DNA of 64,000 nucleotides. Origin: an uncultured beta proteobacterium. GTDB taxonomy: Bacteria > Pseudomonadota > Gammaproteobacteria > Burkholderiales > Burkholderiaceae_C. Made by a program: the position numbers and the translations under genes. The notes under the pieces are model-generated. The model was not told the DNA's origin, made no database searches, and was given only the letters and a program-made list of their open reading frames with translations. The DNA lies in assembly GCA_903938815.1 (NCBI GenBank), contig CAJAES010000030.1, positions 62,001 to 126,000 of the forward strand, written 5' to 3'. Every line of letters starts with the position of its first letter. Within the stretch, counting starts at the first letter, position 1. Positions 54,668-63,346 of this stretch are shown piece after piece.

Positions 54668-55441
54668 ATGCAAAGATCCCCGGCCGTCGAAGCCTCCCGC
54701 CGATTCAGGACGCGACCCGTCGCGCTCGGCCAGCCGCTGCGCTGGCTGGAACGCGGCGCGCTCGATCTCACCCGCAACCCCGCGCCCGGCGTGCTGCACG
54801 GGCTGCTGGCCGCGCTGTTCGGCGGCGCGCTGTTCATGTTCGCCGGGCAGCGCTTCTGGCTGGTCGCTGGCGCCTTCACGGGCTTCCTGATCATGGCGCC
54901 GCTGCTGGCCACCGGGCTCTACGCCGTCAGCCGGGCCATGGAACGCGGCGAACCTGCGGGCCTCGGCACCGCCCTGCGCACCTGGCACCCTCGAAACCGG
55001 CGGCTGGTCGCGTTCGGGCTTCTGCTGTCGTTGGCAGGCACCGGCTGGGTTCTGACTTCGGCCGCGCTCATCACCGGCTTCGCGCCGGAACCGGTACGCG
55101 GCCCCGCCGATTTCCTTCGCGTGGTGCTGCTGGGCGACGGCTGGCTGTTCGAGATCTGGCTGATCCTGGGGGGCGTGCTGGCAGCGCCGGTGTTCGCGTC
55201 GAGCGTGGTCGCGATCCCGATGCTGCTGGACCGCGACGTGAGCCTCCCTGTCGCGGTCTACACGAGCTGGCGCGTCGTGATGGAGGCGCCGGGCCCGATG
55301 GCCGTCTGGGCCGGCATCATCATGGCGATGACGGTGCTGGGCATGGCGACGGCCCTGACCGGATTGATCGTGATCCTGCCGTGGCTGGCGCACGCCAGCT
55401 GGCATGCGTACCGCGATCTCGTCGACATGCCGGACGCCTGA
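54668..55441 (+). CDS. DUF2189 family integral membrane protein
   Basis: A 257-residue inner-membrane protein with about six helices, for example LLAALFGGALFMFAG and IIMAMTVLGMATALTGLIVI. The start WLERGALDLTRNPAPG and the GLYAVSRAMERGE loop match the DUF2189 family, whose function is unknown. The 44-base gap after mnmH contains a small GC-rich inverted repeat (54634-54651) without T-run. It is followed three bases later by a DUF2788 protein gene. Confidence 0.85.
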   Translation: MQRSPAVEASRRFRTRPVALGQPLRWLERGALDLTRNPAPGVLHGLLAALFGGALFMFAGQRFWLVAGAFTGFLIMAPLLATGLYAVSRAMERGEPAGLGTALRTWHPRNRRLVAFGLLLSLAGTGWVLTSAALITGFAPEPVRGPADFLRVVLLGDGWLFEIWLILGGVLAAPVFASSVVAIPMLLDRDVSLPVAVYTSWRVVMEAPGPMAVWAGIIMAMTVLGMATALTGLIVILPWLAHASWHAYRDLVDMPDA

Positions 55442-55444
55442 ACC

Positions 55445-55660
55445 GTGTTCGGCTTCTCCGAAGAACAGATTGCATGGTTCGGCCTGACCTTCGGGGTCGG
55501 TGCGTTCATGCTCTACATGGTGTTCATCATCTTCCAGCTGGCGCGGGAGTCGAAGGCGGGGCGCTTCGGCACCTTCGTCCTGTTCCTGGCGCTCGGCTTC
55601 GGCCTGGTGGGTTTCGTCGCCAAGGGCATCATCAAGTACTTCATCGCCGGGGCGGAGTGA
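55445..55660 (+). CDS. Small DUF2788 family membrane protein
   Basis: A 71-residue protein starting at GTG 55445. Two hydrophobic helices (about residues 10-30 and 43-63: FGLTFGVGAFMLYMVFIIF and FVLFLALGFGLVGFVAKGI) flank a short basic loop. It matches the DUF2788 pattern seen in beta- and gammaproteobacteria; function unknown. It follows the DUF2189 gene by 3 bases, and its last 20 bases overlap the convergent MarR gene. Confidence 0.8.
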   Translation: MFGFSEEQIAWFGLTFGVGAFMLYMVFIIFQLARESKAGRFGTFVLFLALGFGLVGFVAKGIIKYFIAGAE

Positions 55661-56195
55661 GCGGCTTGCGGGTTCCGGGCCGGCCTCCCAGGCTGCGGCG
55701 TGCCGGGGGCGCGGCCCGCGCCACGTCGTCGGCCAGCGTCTGCACCCGGCCCTGAAGGCGCGCCAGCAGGCTGTCGAGTTGCAGGCGCTCTTCGGCACTC
55801 AGAACGCCGATGAGCTCGGCGTTGAAGTGCGTCACCTGTGCCAGAGCGCGCTCGTACATCTGGATGCCCGCGGCGGTGGCCTGCATCCGGCAGGTCCGGG
55901 CCGGGCCCGCGAAACGCTGCACCAGTTTCTGCTCGATCAACCCGCTCAGGGCCCGGGAGGCCTGCGGCCGGTCCAGCCAGCACAGGTCGGACACCTGGGA
56001 AGGGCTCAGCCCACCGTGCTCGACCACCAGTGCCAGCACATGCCAGTGCCGCCGGGTGATACCCAGACCCCCCTCGAAGATGCGAACCATCGGCAGGCTG
56101 CTGCCGCGGGTGATGACGCTCAGGCGGTACAGCAGCATCTCATCCAGGCGCCTGGGGGCCAGCAGAGGGTCGGGGTTTTCACGGGGCACAGGCAT
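55641..56195 (-). CDS. MarR family transcriptional regulator
   Basis: A 184-residue winged-helix regulator. The recognition region reads GLSPSQVSDLCWLDRPQASRALSGLIEQKLVQR, followed by the wing (ARTCRMQATAAG). The C-terminal 35 residues are basic and likely disordered (RRSLGGRPGTRKPLTPPRR). It diverges from a Bug-type binding protein and sulfatase pair, which it probably controls. The inducer is unknown, perhaps an aromatic acid as is common for MarR proteins. Confidence 0.9.
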   Translation of the reverse strand: MPVPRENPDPLLAPRRLDEMLLYRLSVITRGSSLPMVRIFEGGLGITRRHWHVLALVVEHGGLSPSQVSDLCWLDRPQASRALSGLIEQKLVQRFAGPARTCRMQATAAGIQMYERALAQVTHFNAELIGVLSAEERLQLDSLLARLQGRVQTLADDVARAAPPARRSLGGRPGTRKPLTPPRR

Positions 56196-56197
56196 GA

Positions 56198-56210
56198 TTG
56201 TTTTCAACAA
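56198..56210. promoter_or_regulatory. Possible MarR-type operator between divergent genes
   Basis: TTGTTTTCAACAA has 5-base dyad arms (TTGTT/AACAA) around three bases. It lies two bases outside the regulator start and about 60 bases before the divergent gene. Short TTG-CAA dyads are typical MarR sites, but one copy alone is weak evidence. Confidence 0.4.
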
Positions 56211-56269
56211 CCCGCTAGGGGTGCGATAGCGTGGGGAATCGGGCCTCGAGCCCACGGGAGACACTGACG

Positions 56270-57250
56270 ATGAAGAGCCGAAGGACGATGCTGAATGTAC
56301 TGGCCGCCGCCACGCTGGCCGTCGCAGGGTGGGCAGCAGGCACGGCCTCGGCCAATGCGCAGACCACCGCGGGCGCGCCGCTGCGGATCGTGGTGCCCTA
56401 CCCGCCCGGCGGCTCGTCGGACCGCGCAGCGCGCATCCTTGCAGAAGCCCTGCAGCCGCGCCTGGGCACACCGGTGGTGGTGGAGAACATCACCGGCGCG
56501 GGCGGCCGTCTGGCGCTGCGCCAGCTCGCGGGCACGGGCGACACCAACGTGCTCGTGATGGTGAACCCGGCCCTGATGGTCGTGGCGCCGCTGGTCTACA
56601 AGAACAACGGCTACGACCCCGAGCGCGACTTCCAGCCCGTGAGTCAGGTCTCCACCTACGAATTCGCGGCGGCCGTGGCCAGCGCCGTGCCGGTGCGCGA
56701 ACTCAACCACCTGCTGGCCTGGGTCAAGGCCAACCCGGAGAAGGCCAACGTGGGCGTGCCGGCCACCGGCAGCCTGCCGCACTTCTTCGCGATGATGGTC
56801 GGGCAGGCTGCCAAGGCGCCCGTCCAGGTGGTGGGCTATCGCGGCTCGGCGCCGCTGGCCACCGATCTCCTGGGCGGCCACCTGCCCGTGGCCATCGACT
56901 CGCTGGAGGGCCTGCAGCAGCTGCACGAAGGCGGCAAGCTGCGCATCCTCGCCACATCAGGCGCCAAGCGCAGCGTCGCCAACATCCCGACCTTCAAGGA
57001 AGCCGGCCTTGACATCACCGCAACCGGCTGGAACGTGCTCTACGCGAAGGCAGGCATGCCCGCCGCCTTCACAGACCGCCTGGCGCGCGAGATCGCGGAC
57101 CTCATGACCCAGGCGTCCGTGCGGCAGCAGTTCACGGCGGCCAAGGCCGAGCCGGTCTCGGCCAGCCGCGACCAGACCCGCCGGATGCTCGAGTCGTTCA
57201 AGGCCCAGTGGGCGCCGGTCATCCGGCAATCCGGGCTGCAGTTCGAATGA
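56270..57250 (+). CDS. Tripartite tricarboxylate transporter substrate-binding protein (Bug/TctC family)
   Basis: A 326-residue periplasmic binding protein. The signal segment SRRTMLNVLAAATLAVAGW is followed by an Ala-rich cleavage region near ANAQT (about residue 31). LRIVVPYPPGGSSDRAAR and VVVENITGAGGRLALRQLAG are family motifs. A GGGAG ribosome site lies at 56256-56260. Its stop overlaps the sulfatase start (ATGA), so its ligand may be a sulfated compound or the acid released from it. Divergent MarR control is likely. Confidence 0.92.
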   Translation: MKSRRTMLNVLAAATLAVAGWAAGTASANAQTTAGAPLRIVVPYPPGGSSDRAARILAEALQPRLGTPVVVENITGAGGRLALRQLAGTGDTNVLVMVNPALMVVAPLVYKNNGYDPERDFQPVSQVSTYEFAAAVASAVPVRELNHLLAWVKANPEKANVGVPATGSLPHFFAMMVGQAAKAPVQVVGYRGSAPLATDLLGGHLPVAIDSLEGLQQLHEGGKLRILATSGAKRSVANIPTFKEAGLDITATGWNVLYAKAGMPAAFTDRLAREIADLMTQASVRQQFTAAKAEPVSASRDQTRRMLESFKAQWAPVIRQSGLQFE

Positions 57251-58572
57251 CACGCCCCAACATCGTCTTCATCGTCGCCGACGATCTCGGCTTCGCCGAC
57301 CTCGGCTGCTACGGCGCGCGGCCCACGCCCTTCGGGCCGGTCTCGCCCCACCTCGACCGGCTGGCCGCTGGCGGAGTGAAGTTCACGCAGGGCTACTCGA
57401 ACTCGCCGGTGTGTTCGCCCACGCGCTTTGCGCTGATGACGATGCGCTACCAGTACCGCCTTCGCGGCGCACTCGAGGAACCGATCAACAGCCGGAGCAA
57501 GGGCAGCCCTACGCTCGGCCTGCCACCCGACATCCCCACCCTGCCGTCCCTGCTGCGGGAGGCCGGCTACGCCACCGCGCTCATCGGCAAGTGGCACCTG
57601 GGCTACCCACCTTCGTTCGGGCCGCTGCGCTCAGGCTACGACGAGTTCTTCGGCATCATGGCGGGTGGGGTGGACTACTTCACCCACCGCAGTTCCACCG
57701 GCGACCACGACCTCTTCGACGGAGAGGAATCGCACCGCGAGATCGGCTACCTCACCGACCTGCTGTCGCGCAAGGCTGTCGAGCACATCGACCGCCACGC
57801 CGAGGCTGCCCGCAACGGGCATCCGTTCTTTCTCAGCCTGCACTACACGGCCCCTCACTGGCCCTGGGAAACGCGCGACGACGCCCACCTGGCCGAGGGC
57901 CTGACAGGCAAGCTGATGCATCTGGACGGCGGCAGCGTCGACACCTACCGCCGCATGATCCATCACATGGACGAAGGCATCGGGCAGCTGCTGGACGCGC
58001 TGGACCGCCAGGGCCTGGCCCAGGACACACTGGTGGTGTTCACCAGCGACAACGGCGGTGAGCGCTTCTCGGACAACTGGCCCCTGGTGGGCGGCAAGAT
58101 GGACCTCACCGAAGGCGGCATCCGCGTGCCCTGGATCGCACGCTGGCCAGCCGCCATACCGCCCGGACGCGTGAGCGAGCAGCACTGCATGACCATGGAC
58201 TGGTCCGCGACAATGCTCGACCTGGGGGGCGGCAAGGCGCACGCCGGGCATCTGCCGGACGGCGTTTCGCTGGCCAGCGTGCTGCGGGATCCCGACAGCC
58301 GCTTCGACCGCGACCTGCATTGGCGCATGAAGCACCGGGGCCAGCGCGCCTTGCGCTCAGGTGACTGGAAGTACCTGATGGTGGATGGCCACGAGTACCT
58401 GTTCGATCTGTCGACCGACTCAAGAGAACGGGCCAACCTGGCCCGGCGTGAACCGGATCGGTTGGCCCGGATGAGGGACCAGTGGCTGGGCTGGAACGCC
58501 GGCATGCCGGCGATCCCGGCCGACGCCACGGTGAGCCTGGGCTACACGGACCAGGACATGCCGCAGCGCTGA
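57247..58572 (+). CDS. Type I sulfatase (formylglycine-dependent)
   Basis: A 441-residue arylsulfatase-like hydrolase. FIVADDLGFADLGCYG carries metal-binding Asp residues. Cys56 in VCSPTRFALMT fits the C-x-P-x-R motif that is converted to formylglycine. GKWHLGYPP and FTSDNGGER are further family motifs. No signal peptide is visible, so it may be cytoplasmic; many type I sulfatases are periplasmic. Translational coupling to the binding protein suggests desulfation of the imported ligand. The maturation enzyme is not in the window; EgtB shares only its fold. Confidence 0.92.
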   Translation: MTRPNIVFIVADDLGFADLGCYGARPTPFGPVSPHLDRLAAGGVKFTQGYSNSPVCSPTRFALMTMRYQYRLRGALEEPINSRSKGSPTLGLPPDIPTLPSLLREAGYATALIGKWHLGYPPSFGPLRSGYDEFFGIMAGGVDYFTHRSSTGDHDLFDGEESHREIGYLTDLLSRKAVEHIDRHAEAARNGHPFFLSLHYTAPHWPWETRDDAHLAEGLTGKLMHLDGGSVDTYRRMIHHMDEGIGQLLDALDRQGLAQDTLVVFTSDNGGERFSDNWPLVGGKMDLTEGGIRVPWIARWPAAIPPGRVSEQHCMTMDWSATMLDLGGGKAHAGHLPDGVSLASVLRDPDSRFDRDLHWRMKHRGQRALRSGDWKYLMVDGHEYLFDLSTDSRERANLARREPDRLARMRDQWLGWNAGMPAIPADATVSLGYTDQDMPQR

Positions 58573-58587
58573 CCGCCCGCTCGGGCC

Positions 58588-59325
58588 TCAGCCCATGTGC
58601 AGGCCGCCGTTGCAGCTGAAGTCGGCGCCGGTGGTGAAACCGGAATCCTCGCCGGCCAGCCAGGCGACGATGGCGCCGATCTCTTCCGGACGGCCCAGGC
58701 GCTTCACGGGGATCGTCGCGACGATCTTCTCCAGGATCTCGGGCTTGATGGCGCGGACCATGTCGGTGCCGATATAGCCCGGGCTGACGGTGTTCACCGT
58801 CACGCCCTTGGAGGCCACTTCCTGCGCCAGGGCCATCGTGAAGCCGTGCATGCCGGCCTTGGCGGCCGAATAGTTGGTCTGGCCGGCCTGGCCCTTCTCG
58901 CCGTTGACGGAACTGATCTGGATGATCCGGCCGAAACCGCGCTCCACCATGTCCGGCACCACCTGCTTGGTGACGTTGAACATGCTGTTGAGGTTGGTGT
59001 CGATGACGGCCTTCCAGTCGTCCGGGGACATCTTCAGGAACATGCGGTCGCGCGTGATGCCGGCGTTGTTGACCAGCACGTCGATCGGGCCGTGCTCCTG
59101 CTTGGCCTTGGTGAAGGCCTCCACGGTGCTTTCCCAGTCGGCGACGTTGCCCACCGATGCGTGGAAGTCGTAGCCGAGGGCCTTCTGCTCGTCCAGCCAC
59201 TTGGTGAAGTCACGCGTCGGGCCGCAGCCGGCGATGACGGTGAAGCCTTCCTTGGCCAGCCGCTGGCAGATCGCGGTCCCGATGCCGCCCATGCCGCCGG
59301 TGACGTATGCGACTTTCTTGCTCAT
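58588..59325 (-). CDS. phaB: Acetoacetyl-CoA reductase
   Basis: A 245-residue NADPH-dependent short-chain dehydrogenase that makes (R)-3-hydroxybutyryl-CoA for polyhydroxybutyrate. The nucleotide loop is VTGGMGGIGTAI, the catalytic serine lies in IQISSVNGEKGQ, and Tyr/Lys lie in NYSAAKAGMHGF. It ends with GADFSCNGGLHMG, typical of PhaB. AGGAG lies before the start. It is the last gene of phaCAB, 30 bases after phaA. Confidence 0.96.
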   Translation of the reverse strand: MSKKVAYVTGGMGGIGTAICQRLAKEGFTVIAGCGPTRDFTKWLDEQKALGYDFHASVGNVADWESTVEAFTKAKQEHGPIDVLVNNAGITRDRMFLKMSPDDWKAVIDTNLNSMFNVTKQVVPDMVERGFGRIIQISSVNGEKGQAGQTNYSAAKAGMHGFTMALAQEVASKGVTVNTVSPGYIGTDMVRAIKPEILEKIVATIPVKRLGRPEEIGAIVAWLAGEDSGFTTGADFSCNGGLHMG

Positions 59326-59355
59326 CTCTGTCTCTCCTGGTTGTAGGTCTTGAAT

Positions 59356-60534
59356 TTAGCGTTCAACGGTCAGCGCGACACCCATGCCTCCCCCAATGCA
59401 CAAGCTGGCGATGCCGCGCTTGGCATCCCGCTTCTGCATCTCGTGCAGCAGCGTGACGAGGATGCGGCAGCCGCTGGCGCCGATGGGGTGGCCGATGGCG
59501 ATGGCGCCACCGTTGACGTTGACCTTGCTGGTGTCCCAGCCCATTTCCTGGTGCACGGCGCAGGCCTGCGCGGCAAAGGCTTCGTTGATCTCGAGCAGGT
59601 CGAGGTCGGCGGGCTTCCAGCCGGCACGCTCCAGCGCCTTGCGGGCAGCCGGCACCGGGCCCATGCCCATGAAGGCCGGGTCCAGCCCTGCGCTGGCGTA
59701 GCTGGCGATGCGTGCCAGGGGCTTCAGGCCCAGTTGCTCGGCCTTCTTCGCGGACATCACCACCACGCCCGCGGCGCCGTCGTTCAGCCCCGAGGCATTC
59801 CCGGCGGTCACGCTGCCGGTCTTGTCGAAGGCGGGGCGCAGGCCGGCCAAGGCTTCGGCGCCCGTCTTGCGGTTGATGAACTCGTCGTTGGCGAAGACGA
59901 CCGGGTCGCCCTTCTTCTGAGCGATCGAGAACGGAACGATCTCGTCCGAGAAGCGCCCGGCGTCCTGCGCCGCTGCGGCCTTCTGCTGGCTGGCCAGCGC
60001 CAGTGCGTCCTGCGCCTCGCGGGTGATGCCGTACTTGCGCGCCACGTTCTCGGCCGTGGTGCCCATGTGGTACTGGTTGTACACGTCCCACAGGCCGTCG
60101 ACGATCATCGAATCGATCATCTTCCAGTCGCCCATGCGCTGGCCGTCGCGGCTGCCTTGCAGCACGTGCGGGCTCAGGCTCATGTTCTCCTGGCCGCCGG
60201 CGATGACGATCTCGCTGTCGCCGTCCCGGATGGCCTGCGCGGCCAGCATCACGGCCTTCAGGCCAGAGCCGCAGACCTTGTTGATGGTCATCGCGGGCAC
60301 GCCATGCGGAAGGCCGCTCCTGACGACCGCCTGGCGGGCCGGATTCTGGCCCGTGCCGGCCTGCAGCACCTGACCGAGGATGACCTCGCCGATCTGGCCG
60401 CCCTCGAGACGAGCGCGGACGAGAAGTTCACGGATGACGGCCGCGCCGAGATCGGTTGCGGGGGTCTTGGCGAGCGTGCCGCCGAACTTGCCGACGGCGG
60501 TGCGCGCGGCGGCGACGATGACGATGTCTGTCAT
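59356..60534 (-). CDS. phaA: Acetyl-CoA C-acetyltransferase (beta-ketothiolase)
   Basis: A 392-residue thiolase condensing two acetyl-CoA to acetoacetyl-CoA, the first step of polyhydroxybutyrate synthesis. Active-site Cys88 lies in [12 protein letters not shown], His in [17 protein letters not shown], and the second Cys in CIGGGMG near the end. The length is standard. It lies 21 bases after phaC and before phaB in the usual order. It can also work in fatty-acid or ketone metabolism. Confidence 0.96.
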   Translation of the reverse strand: MTDIVIVAAARTAVGKFGGTLAKTPATDLGAAVIRELLVRARLEGGQIGEVILGQVLQAGTGQNPARQAVVRSGLPHGVPAMTINKVCGSGLKAVMLAAQAIRDGDSEIVIAGGQENMSLSPHVLQGSRDGQRMGDWKMIDSMIVDGLWDVYNQYHMGTTAENVARKYGITREAQDALALASQQKAAAAQDAGRFSDEIVPFSIAQKKGDPVVFANDEFINRKTGAEALAGLRPAFDKTGSVTAGNASGLNDGAAGVVVMSAKKAEQLGLKPLARIASYASAGLDPAFMGMGPVPAARKALERAGWKPADLDLLEINEAFAAQACAVHQEMGWDTSKVNVNGGAIAIGHPIGASGCRILVTLLHEMQKRDAKRGIASLCIGGGMGVALTVER

Positions 60535-60555
60535 GGTGTGGGTCTCCAGTGAGGA

Positions 60556-62244
60556 TCAGGCCTTGGCCTTGACGTAACGGCCGGGAGCGGGCTCGATGGC
60601 CTTGAACTTGCGGCTGCCCGGAGTCTTGGGCGCCGGTACCTGCTTGCCGCCCATCGGCTTGAGCCAGGCGCTCCAGTCGGTCCACCAACTGCCGGGGTGT
60701 TCGGTGGCGCCATCGAACCAGGCATCGGCATCGGCGGGTAGCTGGCTGCCGATCCAGTGGCTGCGCTTGCCCTTGGCGGGCGGGTTGATGACGCCGGCGA
60801 TGTGGCCGCTGGCACCGAGCACGAAGCGCTTCTTGCCCTGGAGCACGCGGGTGGAGGCGTAGGCGGCCTTCCAGGGCACGATGTGGTCCTCGCGCGAGCC
60901 GTAGATGTAGACGGGGGCCTGGATGGCCCCGAGGTCGACCTTCTCGCCGCACACGGTGAGCTTGCCGGGCTGCTTCAGCTCGTTCTGCAGGTAGGTGTGG
61001 CGCAGGTACCAGCAGTACATCGGGCCTGGCAGGTTGGTGGAGTCGCCATTCCAGTAGAGCAGGTCGAATGGAGGCGGGGACTCGCCCTTCAGGTAGTTCG
61101 CGACCACATAGTTCCAGACCAGGTCGTTCGGACGAAGGAAGCTGAAGGTCGTGGCCAGTTCCTGGCCCTTCAGCAGGCCCGGGCCGCCGGGCGCCTGATC
61201 GCCTAGCGTCATCTCGCGCAGACGAACGGAGGATTCGTCGACGAAGATGTCCAGGATGCCGGTGTCCTGGAAGTCGAGCAGCGTGGTCAGCAGCGTCACG
61301 GAGTTCGCGGGCTGCTCGCCTCGCGCGGCCAGCACAGCCAACGCCGTTGAAAGGATGGTGCCGCCCACGCAGAAGCCCAGCGTGTTGATGGTGTCCGCCC
61401 CGGTGAGTTCGCGCACCACCTCGATCGCGCGGATGGCGCCGTCCTGGATGTAGTCGTCCCAGGTCGTGGCCTTCAGGCTTTCGTCCGGGTTGCGCCAACT
61501 GACGACGAACGTGCGGTGGCCCTGCTCGACCGTGTAGCGGATCACCGAGTTCTCGGGCTGCAGGTCGAGGATGTAGTACTTGTTGATGCAGGGCGGCACG
61601 AAGAGCATGGGCCGCTCGTGGACCTTGGCCGTCAGCGGCGTGTATTCGATGAGCTGGAACAGCGCGTTCTCGAAGATGACCGTGCCTTCGGTGGTGGCGA
61701 CGTTGCGGCCGACCTCGAACACGGTCTCGTCGGTCTGCGAGACGTGGCCCTTCTTCAGGTCCTCCAGCAGGTGGCCCATGCCGGCGGTGAGGCTCTCGCC
61801 CTTGGTGTCGATGGCCTTCTGCAGGGCTTCCGGGTTGAACGCCAGGAAGTTGCTGGGGCTGGTGGCGTCGATCCATTGCTGCACGGCGAAACGCACGCGC
61901 GCCTTGGTCTTGGCATCGCCCTGCACGTTCTCGGCCATGTCCATCAGCGTGCGGGCGTTCAGCAGGTACATCTGCGCCGTGTACGCGGCCGCCGGGTTCT
62001 GCATCCAGGGCTGCGCGGCGAAGCGCCGGTCCGGCAGCGGCTTGGCGGTGGAATCCGGCTGCAGGCGCTGGAGCGAATCGTTCCAGATCTGCGTGACGTT
62101 CTTGAGGTACTCACCCTGCATCGCGGCGAGCGGGTCCGCGGGGAGGGTCACGCCGCCCAGCGTCTTCCAGAACTCGCCAATGGCGCCGAAAGCCCCTGCC
62201 GGGTCAGTGGGCGTGGCTGTGCCCGGGTTACGCTTGTTCGTCAT
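60556..62244 (-). CDS. phaC: Class I poly(3-hydroxyalkanoate) synthase
   Basis: A 562-residue polymerase that links (R)-3-hydroxyacyl-CoA into storage granules. The lipase-like box is LGFCVGGT with catalytic Cys292. The Asp of the triad is expected in SREDHIVPW and the His in ASGHIAGV. VPPCINKYYILDL and LRPNDLVWNYVV are class I signatures. AGGAG sits just before the start. A near-consensus promoter lies about 100 bases upstream. First gene of phaCAB. Confidence 0.96.
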   Translation of the reverse strand: MTNKRNPGTATPTDPAGAFGAIGEFWKTLGGVTLPADPLAAMQGEYLKNVTQIWNDSLQRLQPDSTAKPLPDRRFAAQPWMQNPAAAYTAQMYLLNARTLMDMAENVQGDAKTKARVRFAVQQWIDATSPSNFLAFNPEALQKAIDTKGESLTAGMGHLLEDLKKGHVSQTDETVFEVGRNVATTEGTVIFENALFQLIEYTPLTAKVHERPMLFVPPCINKYYILDLQPENSVIRYTVEQGHRTFVVSWRNPDESLKATTWDDYIQDGAIRAIEVVRELTGADTINTLGFCVGGTILSTALAVLAARGEQPANSVTLLTTLLDFQDTGILDIFVDESSVRLREMTLGDQAPGGPGLLKGQELATTFSFLRPNDLVWNYVVANYLKGESPPPFDLLYWNGDSTNLPGPMYCWYLRHTYLQNELKQPGKLTVCGEKVDLGAIQAPVYIYGSREDHIVPWKAAYASTRVLQGKKRFVLGASGHIAGVINPPAKGKRSHWIGSQLPADADAWFDGATEHPGSWWTDWSAWLKPMGGKQVPAPKTPGSRKFKAIEPAPGRYVKAKA

Positions 62245-62350
62245 GTGGGTCTCCTGCTGCCTCGGGTACGCCTGATGCGCCCCGGGTCGCCTGCATGTAA
62301 GGCTTCACGTTGTACGTCGGATCGCTTACCAGCGGTTGACGACGTTTTCC

Positions 62351-62379
62351 ATTATACGAAACCAACATTCACCTGTCGA
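62351..62379 (-). promoter_or_regulatory. Near-consensus sigma-70 promoter of phaCAB
   Basis: Reading leftward, TCGACA (62379-62374, 5 of 6) is followed after exactly 17 bases by a perfect TATAAT (62356-62351). Transcription would begin near 62344, giving a leader of about 100 bases before phaC. This is an unusually strong promoter for such GC-rich DNA. It overlaps the upstream region of the divergent small membrane protein gene. Confidence 0.75.
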
Positions 62380-62380
62380 G

Positions 62381-62641
62381 ATGTACCTGGTCGCCATTGC
62401 ATGGATCTACGTGGTGCTGATGATGGCCGTGGCCGAGGCGATGTCGCCGATGGGCACGGTTCTCGGCGCCTTCTTCACACTGCTGCTCTACGGCGCCCTG
62501 CCGCTGGGTTTGCTGATCTACATCCTGGGCACGCCGCACCGCCGGCGCGCGCGCAAGGCGGCAGAGGCCTCAGCCGCGGCGCCAGACGGCGGCGGCGAGC
62601 CTGCCGGTGACGCCGTCGCGCCGGTAGGAAAAGAACCGTGA
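62381..62641 (+). CDS. Small two-helix membrane protein, conserved type
   Basis: An 86-residue protein. Two hydrophobic helices (about residues 2-20 and 25-48: VAIAWIYVVLMMAVAEAM and GAFFTLLLYGALPLGLLIYIL) are followed by a basic stretch (PHRRRARK) and a Pro/Gly-rich tail. I cannot assign a function. It starts immediately beside the phaC -35 box, so transcription in the two directions may interfere. Its last 72 bases overlap the convergent pgeF gene. Confidence 0.7.
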   Translation: MYLVAIAWIYVVLMMAVAEAMSPMGTVLGAFFTLLLYGALPLGLLIYILGTPHRRRARKAAEASAAAPDGGGEPAGDAVAPVGKEP

Positions 62642-63346
62642 CGCATCGCTCACGGTGCACCAGGTTCCGCCGCTGACAAGGGTCAGGCCCAATCGGCGCA
62701 ACCGGGCGCGCGCCAGACCGGCCAGGTCTGCGCGCCAGCGCGGGTCGCCATCGGGGCGCGGCCGGTAGACCAGGAATTCGGAGTCCGCGGCAAACGCGTC
62801 GCGCACCTCCGCGCCCACTTCGAAGGCCTCTGGCCCGATGCACGGGCCCAGCCAGGCATGCAGTCGGGCGGGTTCGGTGCCACTGCCTTCGCACAGCGCG
62901 GCCACGGTGGCGTCGAGCACGCCTGCAGCCAGCCCCCGCCAGCCGGCATGCGCCGCGGCCACGGCGCGGCCATCGGCCGTGGCCAACAGCACGGGCAGGC
63001 AAACGGCCACCTGCACGGTGCAGGCGATGCCGGGTTCGTCGGTCCAGCAGGCATCGGCGTCCGGAAGTGCCCGGTCCAGATCGGCCTGCGTGAGGCGCAG
63101 TACCCGCGTGCCGTGCACCTGGCGCAGCCAGACAGGTCGCGCAGGGGTCAGCATCGACTGGAATCGCCGCCGGTTCTCGGCCACGGCAGCCGGGTCATCA
63201 CCGACGGCCGCGCCCAGGTTCAGCGATTCATAAGCTCGCAGGCTGACGCCGTCCGCGCGCGTGCTGAAGAGCGCGCAGACGGGTGCGTCCCAGTCGGGGT
63301 GCAGATGCCGATGCGAGATCGAGCCAAGCCCCGGCTCAGGTGGCAT
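62570..63346 (-). CDS. pgeF: Peptidoglycan editing factor / purine nucleoside phosphorylase, YfiH (DUF152) family
   Basis: A 258-residue protein of the family once called multicopper polyphenol oxidase. Characterised members bind zinc and phosphorolyse or deaminate purine nucleosides, or hydrolyse misplaced L-Ser from peptidoglycan precursors. The zinc ligands are present: His in QVHGTRV, Cys in AVCLPVLLA and His in AHAGWRG. GPCIGPEAFEVG is also conserved. The Asp usually next to the Cys (ADCxPV) is Val here. The last 72 bases overlap the convergent small gene. Confidence 0.87.
   Translation of the reverse strand: MPPEPGLGSISHRHLHPDWDAPVCALFSTRADGVSLRAYESLNLGAAVGDDPAAVAENRRRFQSMLTPARPVWLRQVHGTRVLRLTQADLDRALPDADACWTDEPGIACTVQVAVCLPVLLATADGRAVAAAHAGWRGLAAGVLDATVAALCEGSGTEPARLHAWLGPCIGPEAFEVGAEVRDAFAADSEFLVYRPRPDGDPRWRADLAGLARARLRRLGLTLVSGGTWCTVSDASRFFSYRRDGVTGRLAAAVWRRG

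Noticed and set aside
62336..62358. Forward promoter TTGACG ... TATACG for the small membrane protein
   Set aside because: The spacing is only 11 bases, too short for sigma-70; the same AT-rich stretch is better explained by the reverse promoter of phaC.
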